In this document: positions 14,988-22,249 of the stretch, piece after piece | How positions within the stretch are numbered: position 1 is the stretch's first letter | Layout: every line of letters begins with the position of its first letter | NCBI GenBank assembly: GCA_964608495.1 | Contig: CAZSOQ010000060.1 | Location: 1-24,337, forward strand | DNA length: 24,337 nucleotides | Direction of reading: 5' to 3' | Source: JAKORR01 sp964608495 | GTDB taxonomy: Bacteria > Armatimonadota > Zipacnadia > Zipacnadales > FEN-943 | Notes under the pieces: generated by a model | What the model was told of the DNA's origin: nothing | Database searches by the model: none | The model's input: the letters and a program-made list of their open reading frames with translations, nothing else | Translations under genes and position numbers: made by a program

Positions 14988-16002
14988 GGTTCAGGTCCTC
15001 CCCGCAGGCGCCACACCTACCGCCATCCACACGCACGACCCGGGTCCGGTAGCCCCTGCGCTCTATCGCCAGAGCCCCGCAGGACGGGCAGACCGTGTCG
15101 CTACCCACCCCCAGGCTGGCGTTGCCCACGTACACAAACTGCAGCTTCTCGGCGGCGATTTCGTACGCCCGCCGCAGTGTGTCTATCGAAGTCGGCGGCG
15201 CGGAGAACCGGTGGGCCGGGAAGTAGCGCGACAGGTGTACCGGCAGCCTGGGTGAGACGCCCGCGGCCCACTCGGCCAGCGCCCGCACGTCCTCGTCCGT
15301 GTCGTTCTCGCCGGTGATGATCAGGTTCGTTATCTCCACATGGCAGCGCCCAAAAGCCTTCTCCACCGTCCGCCGCGCGGGCCAGCCCTCGCCCTTGGCC
15401 AGCCGCCGGTAGAAATCCTCGCTCATCGCCTTGATGTCCACGTTCATTGCGTCTATCAGCGGCAGCAGCTCCTCCAAGGGCTCTTCCTCAACGATCCCGT
15501 TGGTCACAAGGACGTTCTTCAGCCCCCGCTCGCGGGCCAGGCGCGCGGTGTCGTATACGTATTCGAACCAGATGAGCGGCTCGTTGTACGTGTAGGCCAG
15601 GCCCACGTTCCCGGCCGCCCGTTGCTCCTCGGCCAGTTGCACGGCCTGGCGGGGAGACAGCGCCTGGGTCGGCACCCCCTGCCCGCCCGGCCCCCCCGTC
15701 GGCTGCGAGATCTGCCAGTTCTGGCAGTAGACGCAGGACAGGTTGCAGCCCCATCCGCCCAGGGAGAGGATCTGGCTGCCGGGGCAGAAGTGGTAGAGGG
15801 GTTTCTTCTCGATGGGGTCGAGGTTGAGCGCCGAGACTCGCCCGTAGGTCAGGCACCGCAGCACGCCGCCCTCGTTGCGCCGAATCCCGCAGCGTCCCGT
15901 CTTCCCGGGCGCTATCCTGCAGTGCCACGGGCACAGAAGGCACTCGACGAAGCCCTCGCGGGGCTCCCAGTAGCGGCACTCGGGCCGCTCGTCAGACACC
16001 AT
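14977..16002 (-). CDS. amrS: AmmeMemoRadiSam system radical SAM enzyme (AmrS)
   Basis: A 341-aa radical SAM protein related to pyruvate formate-lyase activating enzymes. The [4Fe-4S] motif is CNLSCVYCQNWQISQ (86-100, Cys at 86, 90, 93). It is preceded by the family's Cys-rich N-terminus (CLLCPWHC at 21-28, GRCGIRRN at 37-44) and GRVSALNLDPIEKKPLYHF (54-72). The barrel contains AYTYNEPLIWFEY and VDIKAMSEDFYRRL. The C-terminus ends in paired CxxC elements (CPSCGA and CGACGE), resembling a zinc ribbon. The usual AmrA and AmrB (Memo-like) partners are not adjacent. ATG at 16002 is chosen because AGGAGG lies 6 nt upstream; GTG at 16008 is in frame but too close. It overlaps the end of the unknown 264-aa gene. 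Confidence 0.92.
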   Translation of the reverse strand: MVSDERPECRYWEPREGFVECLLCPWHCRIAPGKTGRCGIRRNEGGVLRCLTYGRVSALNLDPIEKKPLYHFCPGSQILSLGGWGCNLSCVYCQNWQISQPTGGPGGQGVPTQALSPRQAVQLAEEQRAAGNVGLAYTYNEPLIWFEYVYDTARLARERGLKNVLVTNGIVEEEPLEELLPLIDAMNVDIKAMSEDFYRRLAKGEGWPARRTVEKAFGRCHVEITNLIITGENDTDEDVRALAEWAAGVSPRLPVHLSRYFPAHRFSAPPTSIDTLRRAYEIAAEKLQFVYVGNASLGVGSDTVCPSCGALAIERRGYRTRVVRVDGGRCGACGEDLNLAC

Positions 16003-16786
16003 CGCCACCCTCCTCCCCTCGCTCCATCATGCAGGCGTCCAGATAGGATGGCTCGTCGCGCAGGTCCTTCGCCACCGCCAGCGCGCGCTGGAGCTGGTCG
16101 TTGTCACCGAAGACGCGCAGCCACACGGCCCCCTCGGCACCGCAGAGGCCGCCGGCGCCTATCTGCACGGCCTCGACTTGCGCCAGCGCTCTGAGGGCCT
16201 CAATCTCGGTGACAATATGACCGCCCGTTATCCACAGGCGGGGCATGGAGGTGTCGGCATGCGATTCCTCCAGCCGTCGCGCGGCGGTGGCCAGGTCACC
16301 GGCGACCAGCTTCTCGAGGCCCACGGGCACGACCAGGTGCGCCCCCTTGCCGTGGACGGAGCCGAGGATGGCCCCCAGAGTGCCGCCCTTGGGGTGCCCG
16401 ATGAGGTGCCCCACCAGGCCCGCCCTATAGTCGAGGGCATTGGCTCCCTTGATGACCACGTCGCCCGCCGAGAGGTCGTCGAGCACGTCGGCCAGGCCGA
16501 GGCCCTCGAGGTGCTTGCCGTGCCGGAAGACGGCCTCGGGGATGGCGCCGCCCCACATGCCCTCGGGCGCCTGGAAGGTCTGGGGGAGGACTCGGCCCAG
16601 GATGAAGCCGTCCTTGCGGATGGGCCGCCCTGTCAGCTCCTCGGCGACGTAGGCCGTGGTGCTGCCCTTGCAGACGACGACGGTGCCCCTGAGCAGGGCC
16701 CGCCGCACGATGTCCACGTGAGGCATCGCACGCGCGATCAGACGCTTGCCCTGCGCGACCGTCAGAACGATGTCAGTGGCGGGCAT
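15992..16786 (-). CDS. Conserved-looking protein of unknown function, next to AmrS
   Basis: A 264-aa soluble protein I cannot assign to a named family. It has a glycine-rich alpha/beta look: LLRGTVVVCKGSTTAYVAEEL (32-52) near the start, then a block DVVIKGANALDYR, HPKGGTLGAILGSVHGKGAHLVVPVGLEKLV, and a final part WITGGHIVTEIEALRALAQVEAVQIGAGGLCGAEGAVW. There is no signal peptide or membrane segment. The start is ATG at 16786 with AAGGGGGG upstream. Its end overlaps the radical SAM gene start by 11 nt, and it begins 15 nt after the nagA-like gene, so it is co-transcribed and translationally coupled with AmrS. It might be a partner or substrate protein of the radical SAM enzyme, but that is inference from position only. 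Confidence 0.8.
   Translation of the reverse strand: MPATDIVLTVAQGKRLIARAMPHVDIVRRALLRGTVVVCKGSTTAYVAEELTGRPIRKDGFILGRVLPQTFQAPEGMWGGAIPEAVFRHGKHLEGLGLADVLDDLSAGDVVIKGANALDYRAGLVGHLIGHPKGGTLGAILGSVHGKGAHLVVPVGLEKLVAGDLATAARRLEESHADTSMPRLWITGGHIVTEIEALRALAQVEAVQIGAGGLCGAEGAVWLRVFGDNDQLQRALAVAKDLRDEPSYLDACMMERGEEGGDGV
16009..16014 (-). promoter_or_regulatory. Ribosome binding site deciding the amrS start
   Basis: AGGAGG on the minus strand followed by GTGGCG and then ATG at 16002. It favours this ATG over the in-frame GTG at 16008. Confidence 0.65.
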
Positions 16787-16801
16787 GTCTGTCCCCCCTT
16801 G

Positions 16802-17965
16802 TCAACTCTCCGCTCGGTAGGCGACGCGCCCCGCGACCATCGTCATCCAGACGCTGCCGTCGTGGTCGAGCACCGTAAGATCGGCGCGCATCCCGGCGGC
16901 GATCCGGCCGATGGTCCGCTCCCGGCCCAGGATGGAGGCGGGCACCTCGGAGGCCATTCGCGACGCCTCGTGGAGGCTGGCGCCCGTGAACTGCATGATG
17001 TTCGAGAAGGCCTCGACCATGGTAAGGGAGCTTCCCGCCAGCACCCCGCTCTGGGTCTCGCGCGGTGTGCCGTGCTCGAGCGTGATGGGGGTCTCGTCCC
17101 GCATGTAGGTGCCATCGGGCAGCCCCGCCGAGAAGATGGAGTTGGTCACCAGGGCCACGCGCTCCGGCAGCTTGCTGCGCACCAGCAGCCGGACCATGGC
17201 CGGGTGCACGTGGACGCCGTTGGGGATGAGCTCGGCCACCACGCGGTCGTCGGTCATCAGGGCCGTGGTGATGGACAGGTCGCGCTGGTGCAGCGGGGGC
17301 AGGCTGTGAGGCACGTGGGTGCCGACGACGGCGCCGTGGGCTATGGCCCGCCGGGCCGTGCGGTAGTCGGCCGCGCTGTGGCCCAGGGCGACGGTCACGC
17401 CGCGCTCGCGCAGGTACTCGATGGCGCCGAGGGCACCGGGCAGCTCGGGAGCCAGGGTGACGTGCTTGATCTGGCCTTCCGAGGCGTCAATCAGGCGCTC
17501 GATCGCGTCCAGGGCGGGCGCCTGGAAGTATCGGGCGTGGTGGGCGCCCGCGTACTCGGGGCTCAGGAAGGGCCCCTCCAGGTGGATCCCGGCGATCCGG
17601 GCGCCATCCTCCACGCCCTCAAAGGCCGCCAGGGCTCTGAGAGCATCCAGGAGCTGCTTCTCGGGCGCCGCGTCGAGCGTCGCCAGCAGAGTCGTCGTTC
17701 CGTGCCGCGCGGCGAAGCGGCAGACCTCAGCGAAGGCTTGCGGCTCGGCGTCGAGGAAGCTGGCCCCACCGGCGCCGTGAATGTGCATGTCAACGAACCC
17801 GGGCACGATTCGCCGTCCGAAGGCCCGGATGACCTCGGCGCCCTCGGGCAGGGGTACACTGTCCTCCCACCCGATGGCCTGGATCGTGTCGCCCAGCACC
17901 AGCAGGCGCGAGGGCGCGGGAGGCGCCGCACCGCACACGATGTAGGCATCGTCGAAGACGAGCAC
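16802..17965 (-). CDS. nagA: N-acetylglucosamine-6-phosphate deacetylase (NagA)-like amidohydrolase, altered active site
   Basis: A 387-aa amidohydrolase-superfamily protein aligning along the whole of NagA: VPGFVDMHIHGAGG (metal HxH), GIHLEGPFLSPEYAGAH (metal Glu), VTLAPE, VALGHSAADY (metal His), THVPHSLPPLHQRD, NGVHVHPAMV, LVTNSIFSAGLPDG and GVLAGSSLTMVEA. NagA deacetylates GlcNAc-6-phosphate. Three changes stand out: the catalytic Asp of the usual V-T-D-A is Asn (codon AAC), the substrate-binding THL(F/Y)NAM reads THVPHSL, and the usual ADG(L/I)H reads PNGVH. The enzyme may be inactive or use another substrate. GTG at 17965 is chosen: GGGGGAG lies 9 nt upstream, relatives start here, and a promoter lies just upstream. 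It is the first gene of the long minus-strand run. Confidence 0.85.
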   Translation of the reverse strand: MLVFDDAYIVCGAAPPAPSRLLVLGDTIQAIGWEDSVPLPEGAEVIRAFGRRIVPGFVDMHIHGAGGASFLDAEPQAFAEVCRFAARHGTTTLLATLDAAPEKQLLDALRALAAFEGVEDGARIAGIHLEGPFLSPEYAGAHHARYFQAPALDAIERLIDASEGQIKHVTLAPELPGALGAIEYLRERGVTVALGHSAADYRTARRAIAHGAVVGTHVPHSLPPLHQRDLSITTALMTDDRVVAELIPNGVHVHPAMVRLLVRSKLPERVALVTNSIFSAGLPDGTYMRDETPITLEHGTPRETQSGVLAGSSLTMVEAFSNIMQFTGASLHEASRMASEVPASILGRERTIGRIAAGMRADLTVLDHDGSVWMTMVAGRVAYRAES

Positions 17966-18009
17966 AAGCGACCACTCCCCCGTGTTCGATGGGATCGGCG
18001 TGCGGGCCA

Positions 18010-18038
18010 AGTATACCAAGGCGCCGGCCCAGTGACCA
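18010..18038 (-). promoter_or_regulatory. Candidate promoter for the nagA-like gene and long operon
   Basis: On the minus strand TGGTCA (18033-18038) and TATACT (18010-18015) are separated by exactly 17 nt. The -10 is 5/6 and the -35 is 4/6. Transcription would start near 18003, about 38 nt before the GTG at 17965. It lies in the 280-nt gap between divergent genes, where a promoter for this direction is needed. Confidence 0.55.
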
Positions 18039-18162
18039 CAGAGCGCCTTGCGGGGCGCCAGCGCGCCGGCCCGTCCGTCCGGATGGTGCATACCTGTCGA
18101 CGGGGGCGGGTACCATACTCAAGAGCAGCCCCCTGGCGCTTGTGCGCTTCAGACTGGGGGCC

Positions 18163-18184
18163 CGGCGGCTTCCCATAGCCGCCG
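18163..18184. repeat. Inverted repeat in the GNAT gene leader
   Basis: CGGCGGCT, a 6-nt loop and AGCCGCCG form a perfect 8-bp hairpin about 60 nt before the acetyltransferase start. There is no T-run after it, so it is not a typical terminator. It could be a leader structure or an operator, or chance in GC-rich DNA. Confidence 0.35.
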
Positions 18185-18245
18185 CATCCGCAGGCGAGGT
18201 AGGCCAGCACACCTGAGTGCCGATGCCCCTGGCGACAAGTCACCC

Positions 18246-18884
18246 GTGAGGGTCAGGCAAGCGCAGCCCACCGACCTGCCGGGCGTGGCGAGGGTCTACC
18301 TTGCCGCTTTCCCCGAGACGATCGAGCAGATCGGGGCGCGGCGCCTGCAGTCCGCAGCCGTGGAGGACATGATGCGGGTCTGCCTGAGGGCTGAGCCCGA
18401 GGGATTCCTGGTGGCCGAGAGCGAGGGTGTGGTGGCCGGCTACGCTGTGTGCCCTTCACGGAGCGACCGCATCTGGCGCACCGCCCTGCGGGAGGGCCAC
18501 GTCGCCGCCATGTTGTGGCGCTGGGTGACGGGACGCTACGGCCTGGGCCTGCGTCCCGCGCTCAGGCTCGTGATGGACAAGCTACACTTCTGGCGCGCGT
18601 CCGGGGTGCCGGGGGCCGACTGCCGGGCGAGAGTCCTCTCGATCGCGGTGGACCCGGGCTTCCAGGGACGGGGCATCGGGCGCCGTCTGCTCGAGGCCGG
18701 ACTGGCCTACCTGCGCGCTCGGGAGGTGCCCTGCGTGCGGCTGGAGGTGCGGCCCGACAACGTGCCAGCCAAGCGCCTCTATGAAGGCTTGGGCTTCGAG
18801 CCCGCGGGCACGGTCCACGACACCCGAGGCCCGTGGCTCGTCATGGTGCTAAGGTGGCCGGACGATGCTGAGGCACGTGCTTGA
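18246..18884 (+). CDS. GNAT family N-acetyltransferase
   Basis: A 212-aa acetyltransferase. It begins VRVRQAQPTDLPGVARVY, typical of GNAT strand 1/helix 1. The acetyl-CoA loop is LSIAVDPGFQGRGIGRRLLE (131-150, QGRGIG), and motif B is RLEVRPDNVPAKRLYEGLGF (165-184). A middle insert (about 75-125, with LHFWRASG) is longer than in minimal GNATs. The substrate is unknown. I take GTG at 18246 as start because the domain begins there; there is no strong ribosome binding site, and the frame stays open upstream to 18048 in non-coding-looking sequence. Its last 20 nt overlap the next gene, so the acetyltransferase and the PIG-L deacetylase are likely coupled. Confidence 0.88.
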   Translation: MRVRQAQPTDLPGVARVYLAAFPETIEQIGARRLQSAAVEDMMRVCLRAEPEGFLVAESEGVVAGYAVCPSRSDRIWRTALREGHVAAMLWRWVTGRYGLGLRPALRLVMDKLHFWRASGVPGADCRARVLSIAVDPGFQGRGIGRRLLEAGLAYLRAREVPCVRLEVRPDNVPAKRLYEGLGFEPAGTVHDTRGPWLVMVLRWPDDAEARA

Positions 18885-20289
18885 CCGACTTCCGCCGCGC
18901 CTGCGCATCGCGGCGGTCCCGGCCCTGTTGGCCCTCGTCCTAGTCGGCTACTGGCGGGTCTCTCTCTACGTGGCCTGGCGCGAGGAGCTTCGCTCGGCCG
19001 GCTTTGCCGGCGACCTGGCGCTCCCGTCACCCGGTGACAGGCTGCTGGTGGTGGCGCCGCACCCGGATGACGAAGCCCTGGGTTGCGGGGGCTTGATCCA
19101 GCGCGCGGTTGACCAGGGCGCCGAAGTCCACGTTGCCCTGATGACCAACGGCGATGCCTCCGAACTGGCCTTGATCTTCGGCGAGAGGGAGCTGCCCAAT
19201 GGGCCCCAGGCCTTCGTGCAGCTCGGCGTGAGGCGTCAGCTTGAGAGCCTCGCCGCTCTCTCGGCCCTGGGCGTGCCGTCCGACCAAGTCCACTTCCTGA
19301 GCTTCCCCAACAACGGTCTGCTTCCCCTGTGGCGCCCGGAGAACTGGTCCCGCGCCGACCCGTACACTTCCCCCTACACGAAGGCCGCCAGCTCGCCCTA
19401 CGAGCGCTCCTTCACGCCCGAGGCTCCGTACTGCGGAGAGCAGGTGCTGGCGGACCTGACGGCCCTGCTGGAGCGAGTGCGCCCGACGGCCATCTTCGTC
19501 GTCCACCCGCAGGACGTCCATCCCGACCACTGGGCCACCTGCGCCTTCCTTCGCTGTGCCCTGGAGGGTCTGCGGCTCCGCGGCGTCGAGTGGGCGTCAC
19601 GGGCTTCCCTCTACGGCTACCTGATCCATTGGCCTCACTGGCCTCTGCCGCGCGCCTGGGCCCCCAGACAGCCGCTGCTTCCGCCCCCGGACTTGCCGGC
19701 GTCGGCCCAACAGCCGTGGCTACGGCTGACCCTCGACCGGGACCAGGTCTCCGCCAAGGGCAGGGCCATCCACGCCTACCACAGCCAGGAGCCGAGCTTC
19801 GACCGCCTGTTGCTGGCCTTCGCGCGCACCGACGAGGCCTTCGCGCGGCTGGACATACCCGTCGCGTCGAGCGGCAGCGCCCTGGAGTGGCACGACGAGA
19901 GCGACGGGCGCGCCAGGCTAGGCGGCGCCGATGTGCTCTCCGCCCGCCTGTTGCTCCCGGGCCGGCAGGGCGCGGGGTTCGAGCTTGCCGCCGCTGCCAG
20001 GCCGCTGCCCAAGGCGGGCTACCTGGCCCTGGACCTTCGCCGGTGGGGGCCCGCGAACAGAATGCTCATCACCACCGTCTATCTCCACCGGAGTGACCGG
20101 CCTTCCGTCGTCAGCCTGGGGCCCGACGGCCTGAGCCGGAGCACACTACAGGCCACCCAGCCGGCCCCCGGGCAATGGCGTGTTGAGGACGTGCCCGTGC
20201 CCGGCGGAGCCCGCGCCCGTGGAGAGGTACTGGTCCACTGCTGGGGTAGCGTGGGCGACCGGGTGACCGATCCTGCCCCCCCGCCGTAA
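18865..20289 (+). CDS. Membrane-anchored PIG-L/LmbE family deacetylase
   Basis: A 474-aa protein with one N-terminal membrane segment (about 13-36), then a PIG-L domain: VVAPHPDDEALGCGGLIQRA (62-81, zinc and catalytic PHPDDE), LMTNGD, and VVHPQDVHPDHWATC (about 213-227, second zinc His). These enzymes deacetylate GlcNAc-containing lipids or thiols. After the domain (about residue 330 onward) comes a further 140 residues without a motif I know, rich in beta-type sequence. The domain is probably outside the cytoplasmic membrane, given the uncleaved-looking anchor preceded by Arg residues. ATG at 18865 has AAGGTGG 7 nt upstream and overlaps the GNAT gene. Deacetylase plus acetyltransferase suggests work on an amino sugar; this is inference. 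Confidence 0.88.
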   Translation: MLRHVLDRLPPRLRIAAVPALLALVLVGYWRVSLYVAWREELRSAGFAGDLALPSPGDRLLVVAPHPDDEALGCGGLIQRAVDQGAEVHVALMTNGDASELALIFGERELPNGPQAFVQLGVRRQLESLAALSALGVPSDQVHFLSFPNNGLLPLWRPENWSRADPYTSPYTKAASSPYERSFTPEAPYCGEQVLADLTALLERVRPTAIFVVHPQDVHPDHWATCAFLRCALEGLRLRGVEWASRASLYGYLIHWPHWPLPRAWAPRQPLLPPPDLPASAQQPWLRLTLDRDQVSAKGRAIHAYHSQEPSFDRLLLAFARTDEAFARLDIPVASSGSALEWHDESDGRARLGGADVLSARLLLPGRQGAGFELAAAARPLPKAGYLALDLRRWGPANRMLITTVYLHRSDRPSVVSLGPDGLSRSTLQATQPAPGQWRVEDVPVPGGARARGEVLVHCWGSVGDRVTDPAPPP

Positions 20290-20389
20290 CGACGCCCGGC
20301 CTTCGCGCGACCGTGGACCTGGATGCGTGCCCGGGCGGGCCGGTTGGCCCTGACTCGCGTCCTGGCGTCGAAGGGGAGTTGAGGAAGGA

Positions 20390-21418
20390 ATGGCAGAGGG
20401 TACGACTGCACCAACCACGGCTCGGCGGAGACCGCCCCGGCGGGCGTGGCTGGGCCCATTGCGTGCCTGGCGGGAGTGGCTGCCCCCGACGCTTCTGGCG
20501 TTGGTGGGCGTGGTCGTGACGCAGGAGATGGATCAGTGGCTACTCCAGCGTCTGCCGGGCATCGGCGGCCTAATCCTGGGCGGCTCGCTGGAAGCCGTGG
20601 TCGTGGTCACACCGGTCCTGCTCTACGTCCTGTGGCGCCACGCCGCCCAGACGCAGAGAGCGGCCTACGAGCAGCTTCTGGCTTCCGAATCCCTCCGCCA
20701 GGACCTGGCGAACATGCTGGTCCACGACCTGAGGAACCCACTGCTGGCCACGCAGATGGTCCTCAAGCGGCTGAACCGGATGGCCGAGCGGGAGGGCGCG
20801 ATGTCCGCCGACGCCTGCCACCTGGTCCACGCCGCCGCCGACAGCCTTGTGCGCATGGAGCGTATGATCGTTGACATCCTGGAGGTCGCGCGTGCCGAGA
20901 GCGGCGAGATGCCGCTCAACCCGCAGACCACCGATGTGGTCGCCATCGTCCGCGAGGCCGTGGCCGAGGCCACTCCCTACCTGCACGAGGGCTCGGTCGC
21001 GATCGTGGAGGCCCTCGAGCCCGCGCCCCTGGAGGCCGAGGTGGACACCGAGAAGATACGGCGCGTGGTAGACAATCTCCTCGCTAACGCCAGCAAGTTC
21101 ACCCCGCCGGGCGGCCAGGTCGAGGTGTGCGTGAAGCGGGTCGGCGACGACGTTCAGGTGACTGTCCGCGACAGCGGCGTCGGGGTGCCGGAGGAGCTGA
21201 GGGAGAGCCTTTTCGACAGGTTCGTCCAGGCGCGCGCCCGCAGCGAGAGGAAGCGGGGCTCCGTGGGGCTGGGGCTGAGCTTCGCCAGGCTGGCCGTAGA
21301 GGCCCACGGCGGCAGAATCTGGGTCGAGGGCGAGGGGGACCAGGGAGCCAGCTTCACCTTCGCACTGCCGCTGGCGTCGGGCGAACACAGCGGCAAGGCG
21401 AGCCAGGGGAGCGGTTAG
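20390..21418 (+). CDS. Membrane sensor histidine kinase (orphan)
   Basis: A 342-aa kinase. Two hydrophobic segments (about 32-47 and 59-82) flank a very short loop, so there is almost no extracytoplasmic sensor domain. A HisKA dimerisation domain follows, with the phospho-accepting His112 in MLVHDLRNPLLATQMVLK. The HATPase_c domain has N-box VVDNLLANASKFT (227-239), G1 DSGVGVPEEL (261-270), F-box LFDRFVQ and G2 GSVGLGLSFARLAVEAHGG. The ATG is preceded by AGGAAGGA. No response regulator gene is next to it, so its partner is elsewhere. It lies 100 nt after the deacetylase gene and ends 15 nt from the convergent ABC permease gene; no T-rich terminator is visible in that gap. Confidence 0.94.
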   Translation: MAEGTTAPTTARRRPPRRAWLGPLRAWREWLPPTLLALVGVVVTQEMDQWLLQRLPGIGGLILGGSLEAVVVVTPVLLYVLWRHAAQTQRAAYEQLLASESLRQDLANMLVHDLRNPLLATQMVLKRLNRMAEREGAMSADACHLVHAAADSLVRMERMIVDILEVARAESGEMPLNPQTTDVVAIVREAVAEATPYLHEGSVAIVEALEPAPLEAEVDTEKIRRVVDNLLANASKFTPPGGQVEVCVKRVGDDVQVTVRDSGVGVPEELRESLFDRFVQARARSERKRGSVGLGLSFARLAVEAHGGRIWVEGEGDQGASFTFALPLASGEHSGKASQGSG

Positions 21419-21433
21419 CGCCGTCGAGCGGCC

Positions 21434-22246
21434 TCAGCGCACCGTGCCCGCGGTGAGGCCGCGGATCACGTGCCGCTGGAAGACGAGATACAGGGCCAGC
21501 ACGGGTATGATGGCGAGCACCACGCCGGCCAGCACCGCCCCCCACTCCGACGTGTACTGGCCCTGGAAGCTGATGAGGCCGCGCGGGAGCGTCTGCCACT
21601 CGGGCGACTTGATGAGCACCAGCGCAAAGGGTAGCTCGTTCCACACCCACGCGGCCTGGAAGATGGCGACGGTGACGATGGCCGGTCGCGCCACGGGCGT
21701 GAGGATCTGCCACGCTATCCGCCAGTGGCCGGCGCCGTCCATCAGCGCGGCGTCTATCAGCTCCTGCGGCAGCTCGGCGAAGTAGGCCCGCAGCAGCAGA
21801 ATCGTCAGCGGCAGGCCGAAGGCCAGGTAGGGGCCGACCAGGGCCGGCAGGTCGGCCAGCTTCAGGTGCTGGCTCAGCTCGTACACCGGGATCAACGCCG
21901 CGTGGGCCGGCAGCAGCAGCCCGGAGACGGCCAGCCCCATCAGCAGCCCCCGGCCCCGCAGAGGCAGGCGCGCGAAGCTGTAGGCCGCCGGCACCGCGAC
22001 CAGTATCATCCCGGCCACAGTGAGGGCCGTGATGAGGGTGCTGTTGAGCAGATAGCGGAGGATGTGCCCCTCGAAGGCCGCCTGGTAGTTGTACCAGACG
22101 GGGTGCGTGGGCAGCGACCACGGCTTGAGCAGGAGCTCCTCGCGGGGCTTGAGGGAGCCCAGGAAGGCCCAGACGACCGGCAGCAGGAACAGCACCGCCG
22201 CCAGCCACAGAGCCCCTTCCTGTATCGTCCACCGGTCCCGCTTCAT
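21434..22246 (-). CDS. Carbohydrate ABC transporter permease, MalG/UgpE type
   Basis: A 270-aa inner-membrane permease with six predicted membrane segments, of the CUT1 MalG type. The EAA loop that docks the ATPase is ELIDAALMDGAGHWRIAWQI, and the family start LWLAAVLFLLPVVWAFLGSLK and the FNELPFAL-like WVWNELPFALVLI are clear. It lies directly after the MalF-type gene (3-nt gap), and together they should form the transmembrane pore of an importer for a sugar, oligosaccharide or glycerol-phosphate-like compound. The substrate-binding protein and ATPase are not in this window; CUT1 ATPases are often encoded elsewhere and shared. Confidence 0.94.
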   Translation of the reverse strand: MKRDRWTIQEGALWLAAVLFLLPVVWAFLGSLKPREELLLKPWSLPTHPVWYNYQAAFEGHILRYLLNSTLITALTVAGMILVAVPAAYSFARLPLRGRGLLMGLAVSGLLLPAHAALIPVYELSQHLKLADLPALVGPYLAFGLPLTILLLRAYFAELPQELIDAALMDGAGHWRIAWQILTPVARPAIVTVAIFQAAWVWNELPFALVLIKSPEWQTLPRGLISFQGQYTSEWGAVLAGVVLAIIPVLALYLVFQRHVIRGLTAGTVR

Positions 22247-22249
22247 GGC

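Noticed and set aside
17966..18091. N-terminal extension of the nagA-like protein
   Set aside because: NagA relatives start near the GTG at 17965, which has a ribosome binding site, and a candidate promoter lies within the extension.
16178..18178. A 666-codon open frame on the plus strand
   Set aside because: It is antisense to the nagA-like and 264-aa genes, which have clear motifs and ribosome binding sites; the peptide is His/Gly/Asp-rich noise.
20290..20389. Possible separate promoter for the histidine kinase gene
   Set aside because: I searched the 100-nt gap and found no -35/-10 pair at 16-18 nt spacing; only GC-rich short inverted repeats such as GGGCC/GGCCC are present.
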